Source of the DNA: Neoaquamicrobium microcysteis
GTDB taxonomy: Bacteria; Pseudomonadota; Alphaproteobacteria; Rhizobiales; Rhizobiaceae
Length of the DNA: 64,000 nucleotides
Assembly (NCBI RefSeq): GCF_008180155.1
Contig: NZ_VSZS01000065.1
Coordinates: 248,001-312,000 of the forward strand
Direction of reading: 5' to 3'
Shown piece after piece: positions 1 to 9,164 of the stretch. The position numbers and the translations under genes are program-made. How positions within the stretch are numbered: position 1 is the first letter of the stretch; the number at the start of each line of letters is the position of its first letter. The notes beneath the pieces were generated by a model. It searched no databases, was not told the origin of the DNA, and worked only from the letters and a program-made list of their open reading frames with translations.

Positions 1-145
1 CAATTTTACGGATGGCACTTACTGCTGACTAACCAGCCTGCCGAATATGTGCCCGCCGAGCGCCCCCAAAAAGCAGATTTGTTTAGGTTTGCCCCCCAGC
101 CTCGCCCTCTAACACAAAACAGCCGCATGTGCAGGGGGCCGGGGC

Positions 146-1069
146 TTGAAACGCAGGATCATCGCCATGATTGGCATCGCCGCCGTTTTCGGGGCGGTGT
201 CCATCGTCGCAGCCGATTTCTGGCTGCGCAGCCAGTCTGCGGCCCGCGCCGACACGACGCTGGTGGCGGCAGCACCCGCGGTTCCTCAGGTCGAGTTCGG
301 CCGCATCGTAGTAGCGGCGGCCCCGCTGCGCTATGGCATGACGCTCGAACCCGGCCAGCTGGCCGAAATTCCATGGCCGCGCGACACGCTTCCCCACGGT
401 GCGTTTGCTTCGATCGATGCGCTGATGGCGGATGGTGCGCGCGTAGTGCTGTCGCCGATAGAGCCGAACGAGCCGGTGCTTCTGGCGAAGCTGTCCGGCG
501 CCGATGGCCGCGCGTCACTCGCGAACCTGCTGACGCCCGGCATGCGCGCCGTAACCATCCGCACAGACGAGATTGCCGGTGTCGGAGGCTTCATCACGCC
601 TGGCGACCGGGTAGACGTGGTGCTTACGCGTGATGCCGGCGCCATCCATGAGGTGCAGGGCAACGCACGCGGGGCGGCGGGTTCCACCATCACCAGCGAG
701 ATCGTGGTTGCGAACGCCCGTGTCCTGACGGTCGGCCAGGGTGCCGACGAGCGGCGGATCGACCCGCTGGTCGCCAGCTCGGTCACCATCGAGGTCACCG
801 GCGAGGGCGCGCAGAAAGTAGCGCTTGCGCGCAACGTCGGCACGCTGTCGCTGTCTCTTCGTTCGGCAGGGGAAGCGGGCATGTCGCCCGATGGGGTGAC
901 GACCATATCCGACTTCGGCGGTTCCTTCGGCACGGGCATCGCCGGGGCGATGGGCTCGCTGATTAAGGCGACGGCCAAGGAACCGGAAGGACCCAAGCTC
1001 AAGACGGTCATCATCACGCGCGGTGTGGATGGAACGCAGAGCTATCAGGTCAATTCGCAGCAGCCGTGA
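146..1069 (+). CDS. cpaB: Flp/Tad pilus assembly protein CpaB (RcpC)
   Basis: A 307-residue inner-membrane-anchored periplasmic protein that in the Tad system works with the secretin during pilus assembly. One N-terminal membrane segment lies at about residues 5-25, followed by a SAF-like region at about 48-115 and a CpaB C-terminal domain. The start is TTG at 146, preceded by a purine-rich GGGGGCCGGGG tract; an ATG at 167 is the alternative but would cut into the membrane segment. It is first of the visible operon and its stop overlaps a possible GTG for cpaC. The family call follows from length, architecture and the cpaC-cpaE-cpaF neighbours; the exact start is less certain. Confidence 0.9.
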   Translation: MKRRIIAMIGIAAVFGAVSIVAADFWLRSQSAARADTTLVAAAPAVPQVEFGRIVVAAAPLRYGMTLEPGQLAEIPWPRDTLPHGAFASIDALMADGARVVLSPIEPNEPVLLAKLSGADGRASLANLLTPGMRAVTIRTDEIAGVGGFITPGDRVDVVLTRDAGAIHEVQGNARGAAGSTITSEIVVANARVLTVGQGADERRIDPLVASSVTIEVTGEGAQKVALARNVGTLSLSLRSAGEAGMSPDGVTTISDFGGSFGTGIAGAMGSLIKATAKEPEGPKLKTVIITRGVDGTQSYQVNSQQP

Positions 1070-1104
1070 ACGGGGCGTTCGGGGACTACAGGGGAGCATT
1101 GGGG

Positions 1105-2541
1105 ATGAGGGTCAATGATTACACCGCCGGGCAGGGCGCTATGCCGCGCTGGCTGCGGCTTGCCCTGATTTTCGTGGCTACCTTCGCGTTTGCATTCGGT
1201 GCAGTGCAGCTGGCGCGAGCGAATGGCGATGCGATCCAGATTGCCTCGGGCGCGCACTCGGTGGTCAAGATCGCCAGAGGAAAGCCGCGCACCATCCGCA
1301 CCGCAAGCCCGTTTTACGAGATCGTCGTCGGCGATCCGAACGTCGCCAACGTCTCGCCGCTCACCGACCGCACTTTCTACGTTCTGGGCAATGCGCTCGG
1401 CACGACAGGGCTGGCGCTCTTCGACGAGAACAGGCAGCTCGTCGGTACGGTCGATATCGAGGTGACGCTGGATACTCAGCGCCTGGCCAGCACCATCCGC
1501 GAGGCGGTGCCCGGCAGCGACATCAAGGTCAATTCCGCTAATGGCCGCCTGCTGCTTTCCGGTTCTGCGGAAGATGCCGTGGCGGCCGAGCGGGCGCAGA
1601 ACATCGCCGCGCGCTTTGCGGGCGAAGAAGAGATCATCAACTCGGTCGACATCTCGTCCTCCCAGCAGGTGCAGCTCAATGTGCGCTTCGTCGAGATCAA
1701 CCGTCAGGTCGGCCATGAGCTCAGCGCCAGCATCGGCGTCAGCTATGTGGGGCCCGGCGGTGAGATCTCGTTCAACTCGAGCCCGCGGGCCGGCTCTTCC
1801 ACAGGGGTCAGCGACATCATCGGCCGCTATGCATCGGGCGGTTTTTCCATAGACGCGGCCATTCGCGCGCTCGAGGATCGCGGCGTGGCGCGTCGCCTCG
1901 CCGAACCCAACCTGATCGCACGATCGGGCGAGCAGGCGAGCTTCCTCGCAGGTGGCGAGTTTCCCATTCCCGTCGCTTCCGACGGCGACAAGATCACCGT
2001 CGAGTACAAGCAATATGGGGTGAGCCTCAATTTCCGGCCGGTCGTGCTGCAGGAAGGGCTCATCAGCCTCGACATCGAGCCGGAAGTCTCGTCCGTGGAC
2101 GCTTCTGCCTCATACCGCATCGGCGACATCGCCATTCCCGGCTTCGTCGTGCGGCGGGCGAAGACGTCGGTCGATCTCAAGAGCGGCCAGAGCTTCATGA
2201 TCGCGGGCCTGCTGCAAAGCCAGAACGACCAGATCACCCAGCGGATGCCGGGCATTTCCCGGCTGCCTGTGATCGGTGCGCTGTTCTCGTCCAAGGCCTA
2301 CCAGCGCCGTGAAACCGACCTCGTCATCATCATCACGCCGCATCTGGTCAAGCCGATGGATCCGACCAAGAACCCGCGTACCCCTTTCGACGGCGCGGTA
2401 GCGGCGAGCAACACCGATTTTTTCCTCGGAAATGTCGAGGAACTGCGGCCCAACGGCCAGGCGGTTGGCGCGCTTCACGCCTATGCCGGGGGCGCGCCTT
2501 CGCCGGCCCCCGCCTTCGGCCACTTTCTGGATCTGGAGTAG
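1105..2541 (+). CDS. cpaC: Flp/Tad pilus secretin CpaC
   Basis: Outer-membrane secretin of the Tad pilus, the channel through which the pilus leaves the cell. The 478-residue product has an N-terminal signal peptide ending near an A-R-A motif (about residue 38), a pilus/BON-type N domain, and a C-terminal secretin domain. The secretin core shows the typical LPVIGALF stretch followed by a TDLVIIITPHLV end. I chose ATG 1105 because GGGGAGCATTGGGG lies just upstream; a GTG at 1066 that overlaps the cpaB stop, or an ATG at 1141, are alternatives. About 60 Gly/Pro/Ala-rich residues follow the secretin core. It overlaps nothing downstream; the lipoprotein gene starts 4 bases later. Confidence 0.93.
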   Translation: MRVNDYTAGQGAMPRWLRLALIFVATFAFAFGAVQLARANGDAIQIASGAHSVVKIARGKPRTIRTASPFYEIVVGDPNVANVSPLTDRTFYVLGNALGTTGLALFDENRQLVGTVDIEVTLDTQRLASTIREAVPGSDIKVNSANGRLLLSGSAEDAVAAERAQNIAARFAGEEEIINSVDISSSQQVQLNVRFVEINRQVGHELSASIGVSYVGPGGEISFNSSPRAGSSTGVSDIIGRYASGGFSIDAAIRALEDRGVARRLAEPNLIARSGEQASFLAGGEFPIPVASDGDKITVEYKQYGVSLNFRPVVLQEGLISLDIEPEVSSVDASASYRIGDIAIPGFVVRRAKTSVDLKSGQSFMIAGLLQSQNDQITQRMPGISRLPVIGALFSSKAYQRRETDLVIIITPHLVKPMDPTKNPRTPFDGAVAASNTDFFLGNVEELRPNGQAVGALHAYAGGAPSPAPAFGHFLDLE

Positions 2542-2545
2542 GACG

Positions 2546-2764
2546 ATGCGGGTCATAACTTTTTCGATCTGGGCTGCGATTGCCTGCCTCTGCCTGGCCG
2601 GATGCGCCACGGAAGACGTGTTGCGCTACGACGGCGTGACCACGTCCGCCGGTGACGCCATAGCCGCCAACACGGCGATGCAGATGGTTGACCCCTGGCC
2701 TTACGGCGTGGAGGACACGCGCCTGAGAACGCCCGCCGTTCGCAGCGGGGAGCCGGCCGAATGA
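2546..2764 (+). CDS. small lipoprotein in the CpaD position of the Tad operon
   Basis: A 72-residue protein with a clear lipoprotein signal: a hydrophobic stretch ending in the lipobox LAGC near residue 20. It starts at ATG 2546, four bases after the cpaC stop, and its TGA overlaps the ATG of cpaE. Many Tad operons carry the larger lipoprotein CpaD (roughly 200 residues) at this place, which stabilises the secretin. This product is far shorter, and only the lipidation signal and a hydrophilic tail can be seen. It may be a reduced CpaD-like pilotin or an unrelated pilus lipoprotein. Its tight coupling to both neighbours makes a real gene likely. Confidence 0.8.
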   Translation: MRVITFSIWAAIACLCLAGCATEDVLRYDGVTTSAGDAIAANTAMQMVDPWPYGVEDTRLRTPAVRSGEPAE

Positions 2765-3954
2765 GCGCCGTTTCCAAACGCATCGTGCTCGTTTCTGCCG
2801 ATGCCGCATTCGTTCAGGAGATGCGCGCGGCCTTCGCCACGTCGCAAGCGATCGATCTGGTGACGGTCGAGGCGGCCATTACCGAACTGCGCGGCGAGTT
2901 GCAGGAGGCCGACTGCGGCGCGGTGATCGTGGACATGGACGCGTCCAGGCTCGACCAGATCGAAGCGCTGCAGCGTGTCATGCGCCGTCTCGACGGCCGT
3001 GCGCCGGTGGTTGTCGTCACGCAGGAGTTCAACGCCGCCGCCGTGCGCATCCTCGTACAGCTTCAGGTCGCCGATTTCCTGGTCAAGCCAATCGCCGTCG
3101 CCGATCTGGTCCGGTCATGCATCCGTGCACTTCAGGGGCCGGGCAGGGCGGAGAATGCGGATTCGCAGATATACGCCTTCATGCCAGCTGCCGGCGGCGT
3201 GGGGACCACGACGCTGGCGCTGCAGACGGCATGGCAACTCCACCACTCGCTGTCGCGACCTGCATCCACCTGCATCGTCGACCTCAACTTCCAGCAGGGC
3301 GCGTGCGCCGAATACCTCGATTTGGAACCGCTGTTCGACATCGCCGAGATCGAGAGCCAGCCCGAGCGTCTCGATCGCCAGCTTCTGGACGTGATGCTTT
3401 CCAAGCACGAAAGCGGCCTCTGCCTGCTTGCAGCACCCACGCAGCCCGCCGAGATGCGCAGCTTCAACACCGATGTCGTGCTGCGCATGCTCGATCTCGT
3501 GTCGGCCTATTTCGACAATGTCGTCATCGACCTGCCGCGCACCTGGTTTCCGTGGACGCAGACGGTGCTGCTCGGCTCCAACAAGCTCTATATCGTGGCC
3601 GAGATGACGGTACCCTGCCTGCGCCACACCCAGCGTCTCATCAAGGCGATCCATGAGACGGTCGGCAAGGAAGTGGAGCCTCAGGTGATCGTGAATCGCT
3701 TCGAGCAGCGGGCCTTCGAAAACGGCGTTCGCCAGGCCGATGTCGAGGAGGTTCTGGGCAACCACTTCGCCGGCGGCGTAGCCAACAACTACAAGCTCGT
3801 GCGGCAGGCGGTCGATCGTGGCGTTCCGCTACAGATGATCGACGCACAGGCTAACGTCATTCAGGACCTGAAGCGCATCATCCTTCCGGAAGAGGCGGCA
3901 GCGCGCAAGAAGAAGCCGCTGTTCAACCTGCCGTTCATGCGCAAGGCTGGATAA
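2761..3954 (+). CDS. cpaE: Flp/Tad pilus assembly ATPase CpaE
   Basis: A 397-residue MinD/ParA-like protein that in other species helps localise Tad pilus assembly. Residues about 7-120 look like a response-regulator receiver fold (AVIVDMDAS and the LVKPI turn). From about residue 140 there is a ParA-like ATPase with a degenerate Walker A, GGVGTTT, in place of the deviant K-G-G-x-G-K-T motif. This is usual for CpaE/TadZ. The ATG overlaps the stop of the lipoprotein gene by four bases, and cpaF begins 10 bases downstream. Family and role come from established Tad biology. Confidence 0.93.
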   Translation: MSAVSKRIVLVSADAAFVQEMRAAFATSQAIDLVTVEAAITELRGELQEADCGAVIVDMDASRLDQIEALQRVMRRLDGRAPVVVVTQEFNAAAVRILVQLQVADFLVKPIAVADLVRSCIRALQGPGRAENADSQIYAFMPAAGGVGTTTLALQTAWQLHHSLSRPASTCIVDLNFQQGACAEYLDLEPLFDIAEIESQPERLDRQLLDVMLSKHESGLCLLAAPTQPAEMRSFNTDVVLRMLDLVSAYFDNVVIDLPRTWFPWTQTVLLGSNKLYIVAEMTVPCLRHTQRLIKAIHETVGKEVEPQVIVNRFEQRAFENGVRQADVEEVLGNHFAGGVANNYKLVRQAVDRGVPLQMIDAQANVIQDLKRIILPEEAAARKKKPLFNLPFMRKAG

Positions 3955-3964
3955 AGGGATAGTC

Positions 3965-5383
3965 ATGTCGGTCAGCCGTTTCTCGACATTGCAGGCTCGC
4001 GTGGCACAGGCGCCCAAACCCGCGCGCTCGTCAGAGCGCGAGGTGGTGGTCTCCATCCCCAATTCGCGGCGGCCGGAGCCCGAGCAGAGGCAGGAGCAGA
4101 CCAAGACCTCCAACCGCGTGCTGGAGGCGCGCATCCGCATCCACCGGATGCTGATCGAGGAGATCAACCTCGTTGCGCTGGAGCGATTGCCCAAGGACGA
4201 GATGCGACGGCAGGTATCGGACTTCGTGACCGAGAAGACCCGCGAAGAGCGGCTTGCGATCAACGTTGCGGAGCTTGACGCGCTGGTAGACGACATCGTC
4301 GATGAGATGGTGGGGCTGGGTCCGCTGGAGCCGTTGCTCAAGGACCCTTCCATCAACGACATTCTCATCAACGGGCACCAGAACTGCTTCGTGGAGCGCC
4401 AGGGCAAGCTCCAGCAGATCCACGTCCCGTTCAAGGACGAGGCGCACCTGCTGCGCATCATCAACAAGATCGTCGCAGCCGTCGGCCGCCGCGTTGACGA
4501 GAGCCAGCCAATGGTCGATGCGCGCATGCTCGACGGTTCGCGTTTCAACGCCGCCATCCGGCCCGTCGGCGTTGATGGCCCGCTAGTGTCGATCCGCAAG
4601 TTTTCCAAGAACAAGATGGGCCTGCACAAGCTCGTCGAGTTCGGCGCGATCACCCAACCGATGGCAGAGGTGCTGGCCGCCGCCGTCTATGCGCGCAAGA
4701 CCACGATCATCTCGGGCGGCACAGGCACCGGCAAGACAACCATGCTCAACGCGCTTTCGGCCTTCATCCCGGAGGACGAACGCCTCATCACCATCGAGGA
4801 CGCGGCCGAGCTTCAGCTTCAGCAGCCTCACGTCGCGCGCATGGAGACGCGTCCCGCAAACATCGAGGGGCACGGCGAGATACGCCAGCGCGACCTCGTC
4901 AAGAACGCACTGCGCATGCGGCCGGACCGCGTCATTCTGGGCGAGTGCCGCGGCGAGGAAGCCTTCGACATGCTCCAGGCCATGAACACTGGCCATGAAG
5001 GCTCGATGGCGACGATCCACGCCAATACGCCGCGCGACGCCATATCTCGTCTGGAGCAGATGCTGGGCATGACCGGCATGCCGATGACTGTCGCCTCCAT
5101 CCGCTCGCAGATCGCGTCGGCCCTCGACATCATCGTCCAGCTCACCCGCCTTGCCGATGGCAAGCGCAAGGTCACGAGCGTCGCCGAAGTCACCGGCATG
5201 GAAGGCGACGTTATTCAGATGCAGGAAATCTTTCGGTTCATGCGTACCGGAACGGAAGCCGACGGCAAGATTGTCGGCCATTTCGAGGCAACCGGCATCC
5301 GCCCGCGGTTCCTCGAGGATCTGAAGGCGATGGGCATCGAGTTCCCCGGCAAGTATTTCGAGCCGGGCCGCCCGCAGGAATGA
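3965..5383 (+). CDS. cpaF: Flp/Tad pilus assembly ATPase CpaF (TadA)
   Basis: The 472-residue hexameric secretion ATPase of the GspE/VirB11 class that powers pilus extension, and in some species retraction. Walker A (GGTGTGKTT) sits at about residues 250-258. The [14 protein letters not shown] box, with the Walker B glutamate, and the [15 protein letters not shown] segment follow in the usual order. The N-terminal 75 residues are charged and variable. The ATG at 3965 is preceded by AAAGGGA. tadB starts eight bases after the stop, so the ATPase and its membrane platform are co-transcribed. Confidence 0.96.
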   Translation: MSVSRFSTLQARVAQAPKPARSSEREVVVSIPNSRRPEPEQRQEQTKTSNRVLEARIRIHRMLIEEINLVALERLPKDEMRRQVSDFVTEKTREERLAINVAELDALVDDIVDEMVGLGPLEPLLKDPSINDILINGHQNCFVERQGKLQQIHVPFKDEAHLLRIINKIVAAVGRRVDESQPMVDARMLDGSRFNAAIRPVGVDGPLVSIRKFSKNKMGLHKLVEFGAITQPMAEVLAAAVYARKTTIISGGTGTGKTTMLNALSAFIPEDERLITIEDAAELQLQQPHVARMETRPANIEGHGEIRQRDLVKNALRMRPDRVILGECRGEEAFDMLQAMNTGHEGSMATIHANTPRDAISRLEQMLGMTGMPMTVASIRSQIASALDIIVQLTRLADGKRKVTSVAEVTGMEGDVIQMQEIFRFMRTGTEADGKIVGHFEATGIRPRFLEDLKAMGIEFPGKYFEPGRPQE

Positions 5384-5390
5384 GGCGAGC

Positions 5391-6341
5391 ATGAGCGCGC
5401 TTACCCTCATATACGTCGGCGCGGCAATCTTCGGCATCCTGATCGCGGAGGCCGTCTACCTCGTTTTCGCCGGCCGCAGCGACAGGCGCGAAGCCGTCAA
5501 CCGCCGCATGAAACTGCAGGAGCGGAAGCTGAGCCAGGAACAGGTTCTGGTGCAGTTGCGCAAGGAGCGCGGCGTCGAGGGCCAGTCGCTGTTCTCGCTA
5601 AACGCCTTGCGCAAGCTCCGCACCCAGTCCGGCGTGGTAACGCCGATGCCCAGGTTTCTGACCATTACGTCGGGTGCCGCGCTGGCAATGGTGCTGGCGC
5701 TCAACTGGCTAGGCGTCCCGCTAAAGTTCGGTCTCGTCGTCCTGCTGCCGCTGTGCATCGCGATCCCCATCCTGACGCTGCGTTTCCTGCGTAACCGGAG
5801 GCACAAGATTTTCGGCATCCAGCTGCCCGAGGCGCTGGAGCTCATAACGCGGTCGCTGAAGGCCGGTCATCCGGTGCCTGTCGCGATCGGCATGGTCGCA
5901 CGAGAGATGCCCGACCCGATCGGCACGGAGTTCGGCCTTGTTGCCGACGAGGTGACTTATGGCTCCGATCTAGTCTCGGCGCTGCACTCCATGTTCCAGC
6001 GCGTGGGCCATGAGGATTTGCCGCTCTTCGTTACCGCCGTCTCGATCCAGTCTACCTCCGGCGGTAATCTCCGCGAAATCCTCGACGGGCTTTCGACCGT
6101 CATCCGCGAGCGCGGCAAGCTCAAGCGCAAGGTGCGCTCCATCTCCACGGAGGGCCGCATGTCGGCCTACATCCTAACCGCAGTGCCGGTACTGCTGGGC
6201 GCTGGCATCATGGTGCTGATGCCGAGCTTCTATCGCGATGTCTGGCACGAGCCGATGACGTGGTACATGCTCGCCGGCTCGGTGTTCTGGCTGGTCTTGG
6301 GCAACGTCATGATGTTCAAGATGGCGAATTTCAGGTTCTGA
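5391..6341 (+). CDS. tadB: Flp/Tad pilus inner-membrane platform protein TadB
   Basis: A 316-residue GspF-like membrane protein. It has one N-terminal membrane segment (about 5-25), a pair near 85-130, a cytoplasmic T2SSF domain at about 145-270 with the usual LPEALELITRSLKAGHPV motif, and C-terminal hydrophobic segments. With TadC it forms the platform on which CpaF acts. The start lies seven bases after cpaF, and tadC begins two bases after its stop. Confidence 0.93.
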   Translation: MSALTLIYVGAAIFGILIAEAVYLVFAGRSDRREAVNRRMKLQERKLSQEQVLVQLRKERGVEGQSLFSLNALRKLRTQSGVVTPMPRFLTITSGAALAMVLALNWLGVPLKFGLVVLLPLCIAIPILTLRFLRNRRHKIFGIQLPEALELITRSLKAGHPVPVAIGMVAREMPDPIGTEFGLVADEVTYGSDLVSALHSMFQRVGHEDLPLFVTAVSIQSTSGGNLREILDGLSTVIRERGKLKRKVRSISTEGRMSAYILTAVPVLLGAGIMVLMPSFYRDVWHEPMTWYMLAGSVFWLVLGNVMMFKMANFRF

Positions 6342-6343
6342 CC

Positions 6344-7303
6344 ATGGGCGGGATCGCTGAACTCATAGGCCTTTCCGGCCCCATCCCGATGCTCCTTCCG
6401 GCGGCCGCGCTCCTGCTGGTCGCCGGAGGTGTCGCCGCGTTCTGGCCGATTCTGGCTGGTGCGAGCGATCGCGGCGAGGTCCGCCGCAGGCTCCGCGCCG
6501 GCATGGACGTCGCTGCCGAGCGGCCGAAAAAGGAGCGCGGCAAGCGTGCGGTGCGCGAGAAGGCGGCAAAATCCGCGCACGACTTCTACGCCAAGGCCGA
6601 TCCCGAGAACGTCGCGCGCCTTCGCATGCGGCTCATTCAGGCCGGCTATATGGACCCCGGTGCCGTCGGCATGTTCTTCCTCATCCGTTTTGCTTCGCTG
6701 GCGGGCGCGGGCATCGCGGCCTTCATTCTCGCCCAGGGCAGCGGCGCGGAGGACACCGAAGCGAACCGCTGGATATTTGTAGGCGTGGCGGCCATCATGG
6801 GCTACTTCGCGCCGTCCTTCGTGCTGTCGCGCAAGGTCAAGGCCAAGATGGTCGAGTACCGCAACGGCTTCCCCGACTTCATGGATTTGATGATCGTCTG
6901 CTCGGATGCCGGCATGAGCATGGAATCCGGTATCGAGCGCGTGTCGAAGGAACTGGCCGCCACCTATCCGTCTCTCAGCCAGAACCTCCAACTCGTGTCC
7001 ATCGAGCTGCGCGCCGGCCGCAGCCTGGACGGCGCGCTGAAGTCGCTTGCAGACCGGCTCAGCCTCGACGAGGTGCGCTCCTTCGCGACGCTCCTCCAGC
7101 AGTCCAAAGAGCTCGGCACCAGCCTTTCTGGGGCGCTGCGCGTCTTCTCGGACGAGATGCGCCACAAGCGTATGTCGCTGGCCGAAGAAAAAGCCCACGC
7201 CCTGCCTGCCAAGATGTCGGTTCCCGTCACCGTCTGCATCCTGCCGGTGGTGCTGATGGTGGCCATCATTCCCATCGTGGTGAAGCTCTCGGCGATGGAT
7301 TGA
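6344..7303 (+). CDS. tadC: Flp/Tad pilus inner-membrane platform protein TadC
   Basis: A 319-residue GspF-like partner of TadB. Hydrophobic segments lie near residues 12-35 and 105-150 and at the C-terminus. Between them is a T2SSF domain with the FPDFMDLMIVCSDAGMSMESG motif. I placed the start at ATG 6344, directly after the tadB stop, rather than at the in-frame codons inside tadB. It is the last pilus-platform gene of the run; a weak hairpin with a T-tract follows. Confidence 0.92.
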   Translation: MGGIAELIGLSGPIPMLLPAAALLLVAGGVAAFWPILAGASDRGEVRRRLRAGMDVAAERPKKERGKRAVREKAAKSAHDFYAKADPENVARLRMRLIQAGYMDPGAVGMFFLIRFASLAGAGIAAFILAQGSGAEDTEANRWIFVGVAAIMGYFAPSFVLSRKVKAKMVEYRNGFPDFMDLMIVCSDAGMSMESGIERVSKELAATYPSLSQNLQLVSIELRAGRSLDGALKSLADRLSLDEVRSFATLLQQSKELGTSLSGALRVFSDEMRHKRMSLAEEKAHALPAKMSVPVTVCILPVVLMVAIIPIVVKLSAMD

Positions 7304-7331
7304 CATGCTTAATGCATGATGACCGCGAGGC

Positions 7332-7351
7332 TGCCTGATTGCAGGCATTTT
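7332..7351 (+). terminator. weak candidate terminator after tadC
   Basis: A 6-bp inverted repeat (TGCCTG/CAGGCA, loop ATTG) is followed by TTTT, 28 bases after the tadC stop. The stem is short, so read-through into the TPR gene is possible. Confidence 0.35.
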
Positions 7352-7421
7352 CGCACCGAAGCTTAAAGCCCTAAAGCTAATGTAAGCGTGAAGCCTGCGG
7401 GGGCGGGCAAGGGGCAGGGCC

Positions 7422-7895
7422 ATGCTTCACGATAGACCCAAGCTGATCGTCGCGCTCGTCGCCATGCTTGCAATTGCGGGCTGCCAGACGGCCTCGATCG
7501 ACGCGACCGAAACCACCTCGATCGCCGGCGCCGGCCGAGCGATGCCGGGTGCTGCCGATCTCGTATCGGCCAAGACGCATTTCCGGCAAGCCAATTACGG
7601 GCTTGCGGAGCAGCACTTCCGCAAGACGGTCGAGGTCGACGCCGGAAACGCCGAGGGCTGGATGGGGCTCGCCGCCTCTTACGACCAGCTCGGCCGCTTC
7701 GACTTCGCCGATCGGGCCTATGCGCAGGCGCTCAAGCTTGCCGGCCGCAAGCCGCGGATCGTCAACAACATGGGCTATTCGCATCTGCTTCGCGGCGAGC
7801 GCGACAAGGCTCGCGCGCTGTTTCTCGAGGCACGAGCCGGCATGACGGACACCAGCGTCATCGACGCCAATCTCAAGCTGCTTGAGCGCAGCTGA
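7422..7895 (+). CDS. TPR-repeat lipoprotein, TadD-like
   Basis: A 157-residue secreted lipoprotein: a hydrophobic signal ends in IAGC near residue 22. It is followed by about three tetratricopeptide repeats (residues 45-150; G-x-A-x-x-Y-D-x-L and A-D-x-A-Y-A-x-A-L patterns). In Tad systems the TPR lipoprotein TadD supports secretin assembly. Position, size and lipobox fit that role, although TPR lipoproteins are common and the family call rests mainly on context. It lies 118 bases after tadC in the same orientation. Confidence 0.78.
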   Translation: MLHDRPKLIVALVAMLAIAGCQTASIDATETTSIAGAGRAMPGAADLVSAKTHFRQANYGLAEQHFRKTVEVDAGNAEGWMGLAASYDQLGRFDFADRAYAQALKLAGRKPRIVNNMGYSHLLRGERDKARALFLEARAGMTDTSVIDANLKLLERS

Positions 7896-7996
7896 GAACG
7901 CGCGCCCGGCGCGTTAACAAATGGTGAAGACGTTTGCGGGACGATATGCTGTAAATGCCGGTTGACGGGGGAGGCCGGGCGCTCGAGGATGCGCTG

Positions 7997-9145
7997 ATGC
8001 CCGATGTAAATTCGTTGCTGATTGCGACGGCCATCTCCGGTCTCTGCCTGAGTTTCACAGTTCTTCTGTTCTGGCAGGTGAACAGGGGCAGCGGCTTCCT
8101 TGTAACGTGGGCGGTTGCCGTCGTCGCGCTCGTTGGCCACGTCGCCGCATTCTGGTTTTATGCGCAGACCCTTTCCCCCGTTCTCGGCACCGTCGCCTGT
8201 GCACTGCTGCCGGTAGGCGCGATAGGGCTCTACGCGGCCTCGCGACAGTTTCTCGACAATCTCAGCCCGGTGCCGACAATCCTATGGCTCGCGGTGCCCT
8301 ATCTCGTGTTGGTACCGCCGGTCTTTGCGCTCGGCTATGACGGCGTTGCGCTCGTCATCCAGAATTTTCTGACGGCAGTCATGTTCGTGCTCACGGCATG
8401 GACCTATTTCGGTCGGCGTAGCGAAGCGCTGTTTTCGCTCGGCGCGCTTGCCGGCCTGTACTTTCTGGTCGGCCTTTCGTTCGCGCTATGCGGGACCGTA
8501 CTGCTGGTCGAAGGGCAGTGGCGCATCGGCAGCCCACCGAGCAACTGGGCAGAAGACATCAACGTCGTGATATCGGTACTTGGCATGACGGGTATCGGCG
8601 CGCTGACGCTGCTCCTCGACCAGTCGCGGCTGGCCGGCACTTTCCAGCGCGCCGCGATGATCGATACGATGACGGGCCTGCTGAACCGGCGCGCGCTGCA
8701 AGCCGCTCACTCAGGGCCTTTCGGGCCGCGCAAGGCCGTCGTGCTTTTCGATCTCGACCATTTCAAGCAGGTCAACGACCTTTACGGCCATGCCACCGGG
8801 GACGAGGTTCTGCGCGGGTTCGCCCAGGCTTTTCAGGCCAACGCCCGCAACATCGACTATGCCGTCCGGCTTGGGGGTGAAGAGTTCGTCATGGTAACGG
8901 ACGGCGTATCGCCGGAACAGGCGCGCAAGATCGCCGAGCGTGTCGCCGCAGCCTTCGCGGAGATCACTTTCGTGTCGGCGCGCGGCGAAACCTTCCAGTG
9001 CACCGTCAGCGCCGGCATCGCCTTCGGCGACGACGCGCTGCCCAACCTTGAAGACGTTATGGCGCGCGCGGACCGCGCGCTCTACGTGGCGAAGCGTGAC
9101 GGCCGCAACCGCATCGAGACGGGCGAGTGGCGCCTCGTCGGCTAA
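7997..9145 (+). CDS. membrane-bound diguanylate cyclase (GGDEF)
   Basis: Makes cyclic di-GMP from two GTP. About seven N-terminal membrane helices cover residues 5-210. The GGDEF domain follows, with DTMTGLLNRR, LFDLDHFKQVND and the active-site GGEEF all intact. An RNID sequence five residues before GGEEF matches the RxxD inhibitory site, so product feedback is expected. I prefer ATG 7997 (GAGGATG just upstream); an in-frame ATG at 7955 would add 14 residues. It lies next to the Tad pilus genes, and c-di-GMP often controls attachment, so a functional link is plausible but only inferred. Confidence 0.93.
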   Translation: MPDVNSLLIATAISGLCLSFTVLLFWQVNRGSGFLVTWAVAVVALVGHVAAFWFYAQTLSPVLGTVACALLPVGAIGLYAASRQFLDNLSPVPTILWLAVPYLVLVPPVFALGYDGVALVIQNFLTAVMFVLTAWTYFGRRSEALFSLGALAGLYFLVGLSFALCGTVLLVEGQWRIGSPPSNWAEDINVVISVLGMTGIGALTLLLDQSRLAGTFQRAAMIDTMTGLLNRRALQAAHSGPFGPRKAVVLFDLDHFKQVNDLYGHATGDEVLRGFAQAFQANARNIDYAVRLGGEEFVMVTDGVSPEQARKIAERVAAAFAEITFVSARGETFQCTVSAGIAFGDDALPNLEDVMARADRALYVAKRDGRNRIETGEWRLVG

Positions 9146-9164
9146 GCCGGCGAGGCGCGTTTCT
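9130..9164. terminator. bidirectional terminator containing the stop codon of the cyclase gene
   Basis: Two 13-base arms (GCGCCTCG-T-CGGC and GCCG-G-CGAGGCGC, one T-G wobble) enclose the loop TAA, which is the stop codon of the cyclase. GTTTCT follows on the plus strand. It lies between the convergent cyclase and gcvP genes. Confidence 0.6.

Noticed and set aside
1-145. End of a gene upstream of cpaB
   Set aside because: Only short frames closing near bases 28-32 are seen. Without upstream sequence no gene can be named.
1045-2013. 322-residue minus-strand frame
   Set aside because: Antisense of cpaC with shadow composition.
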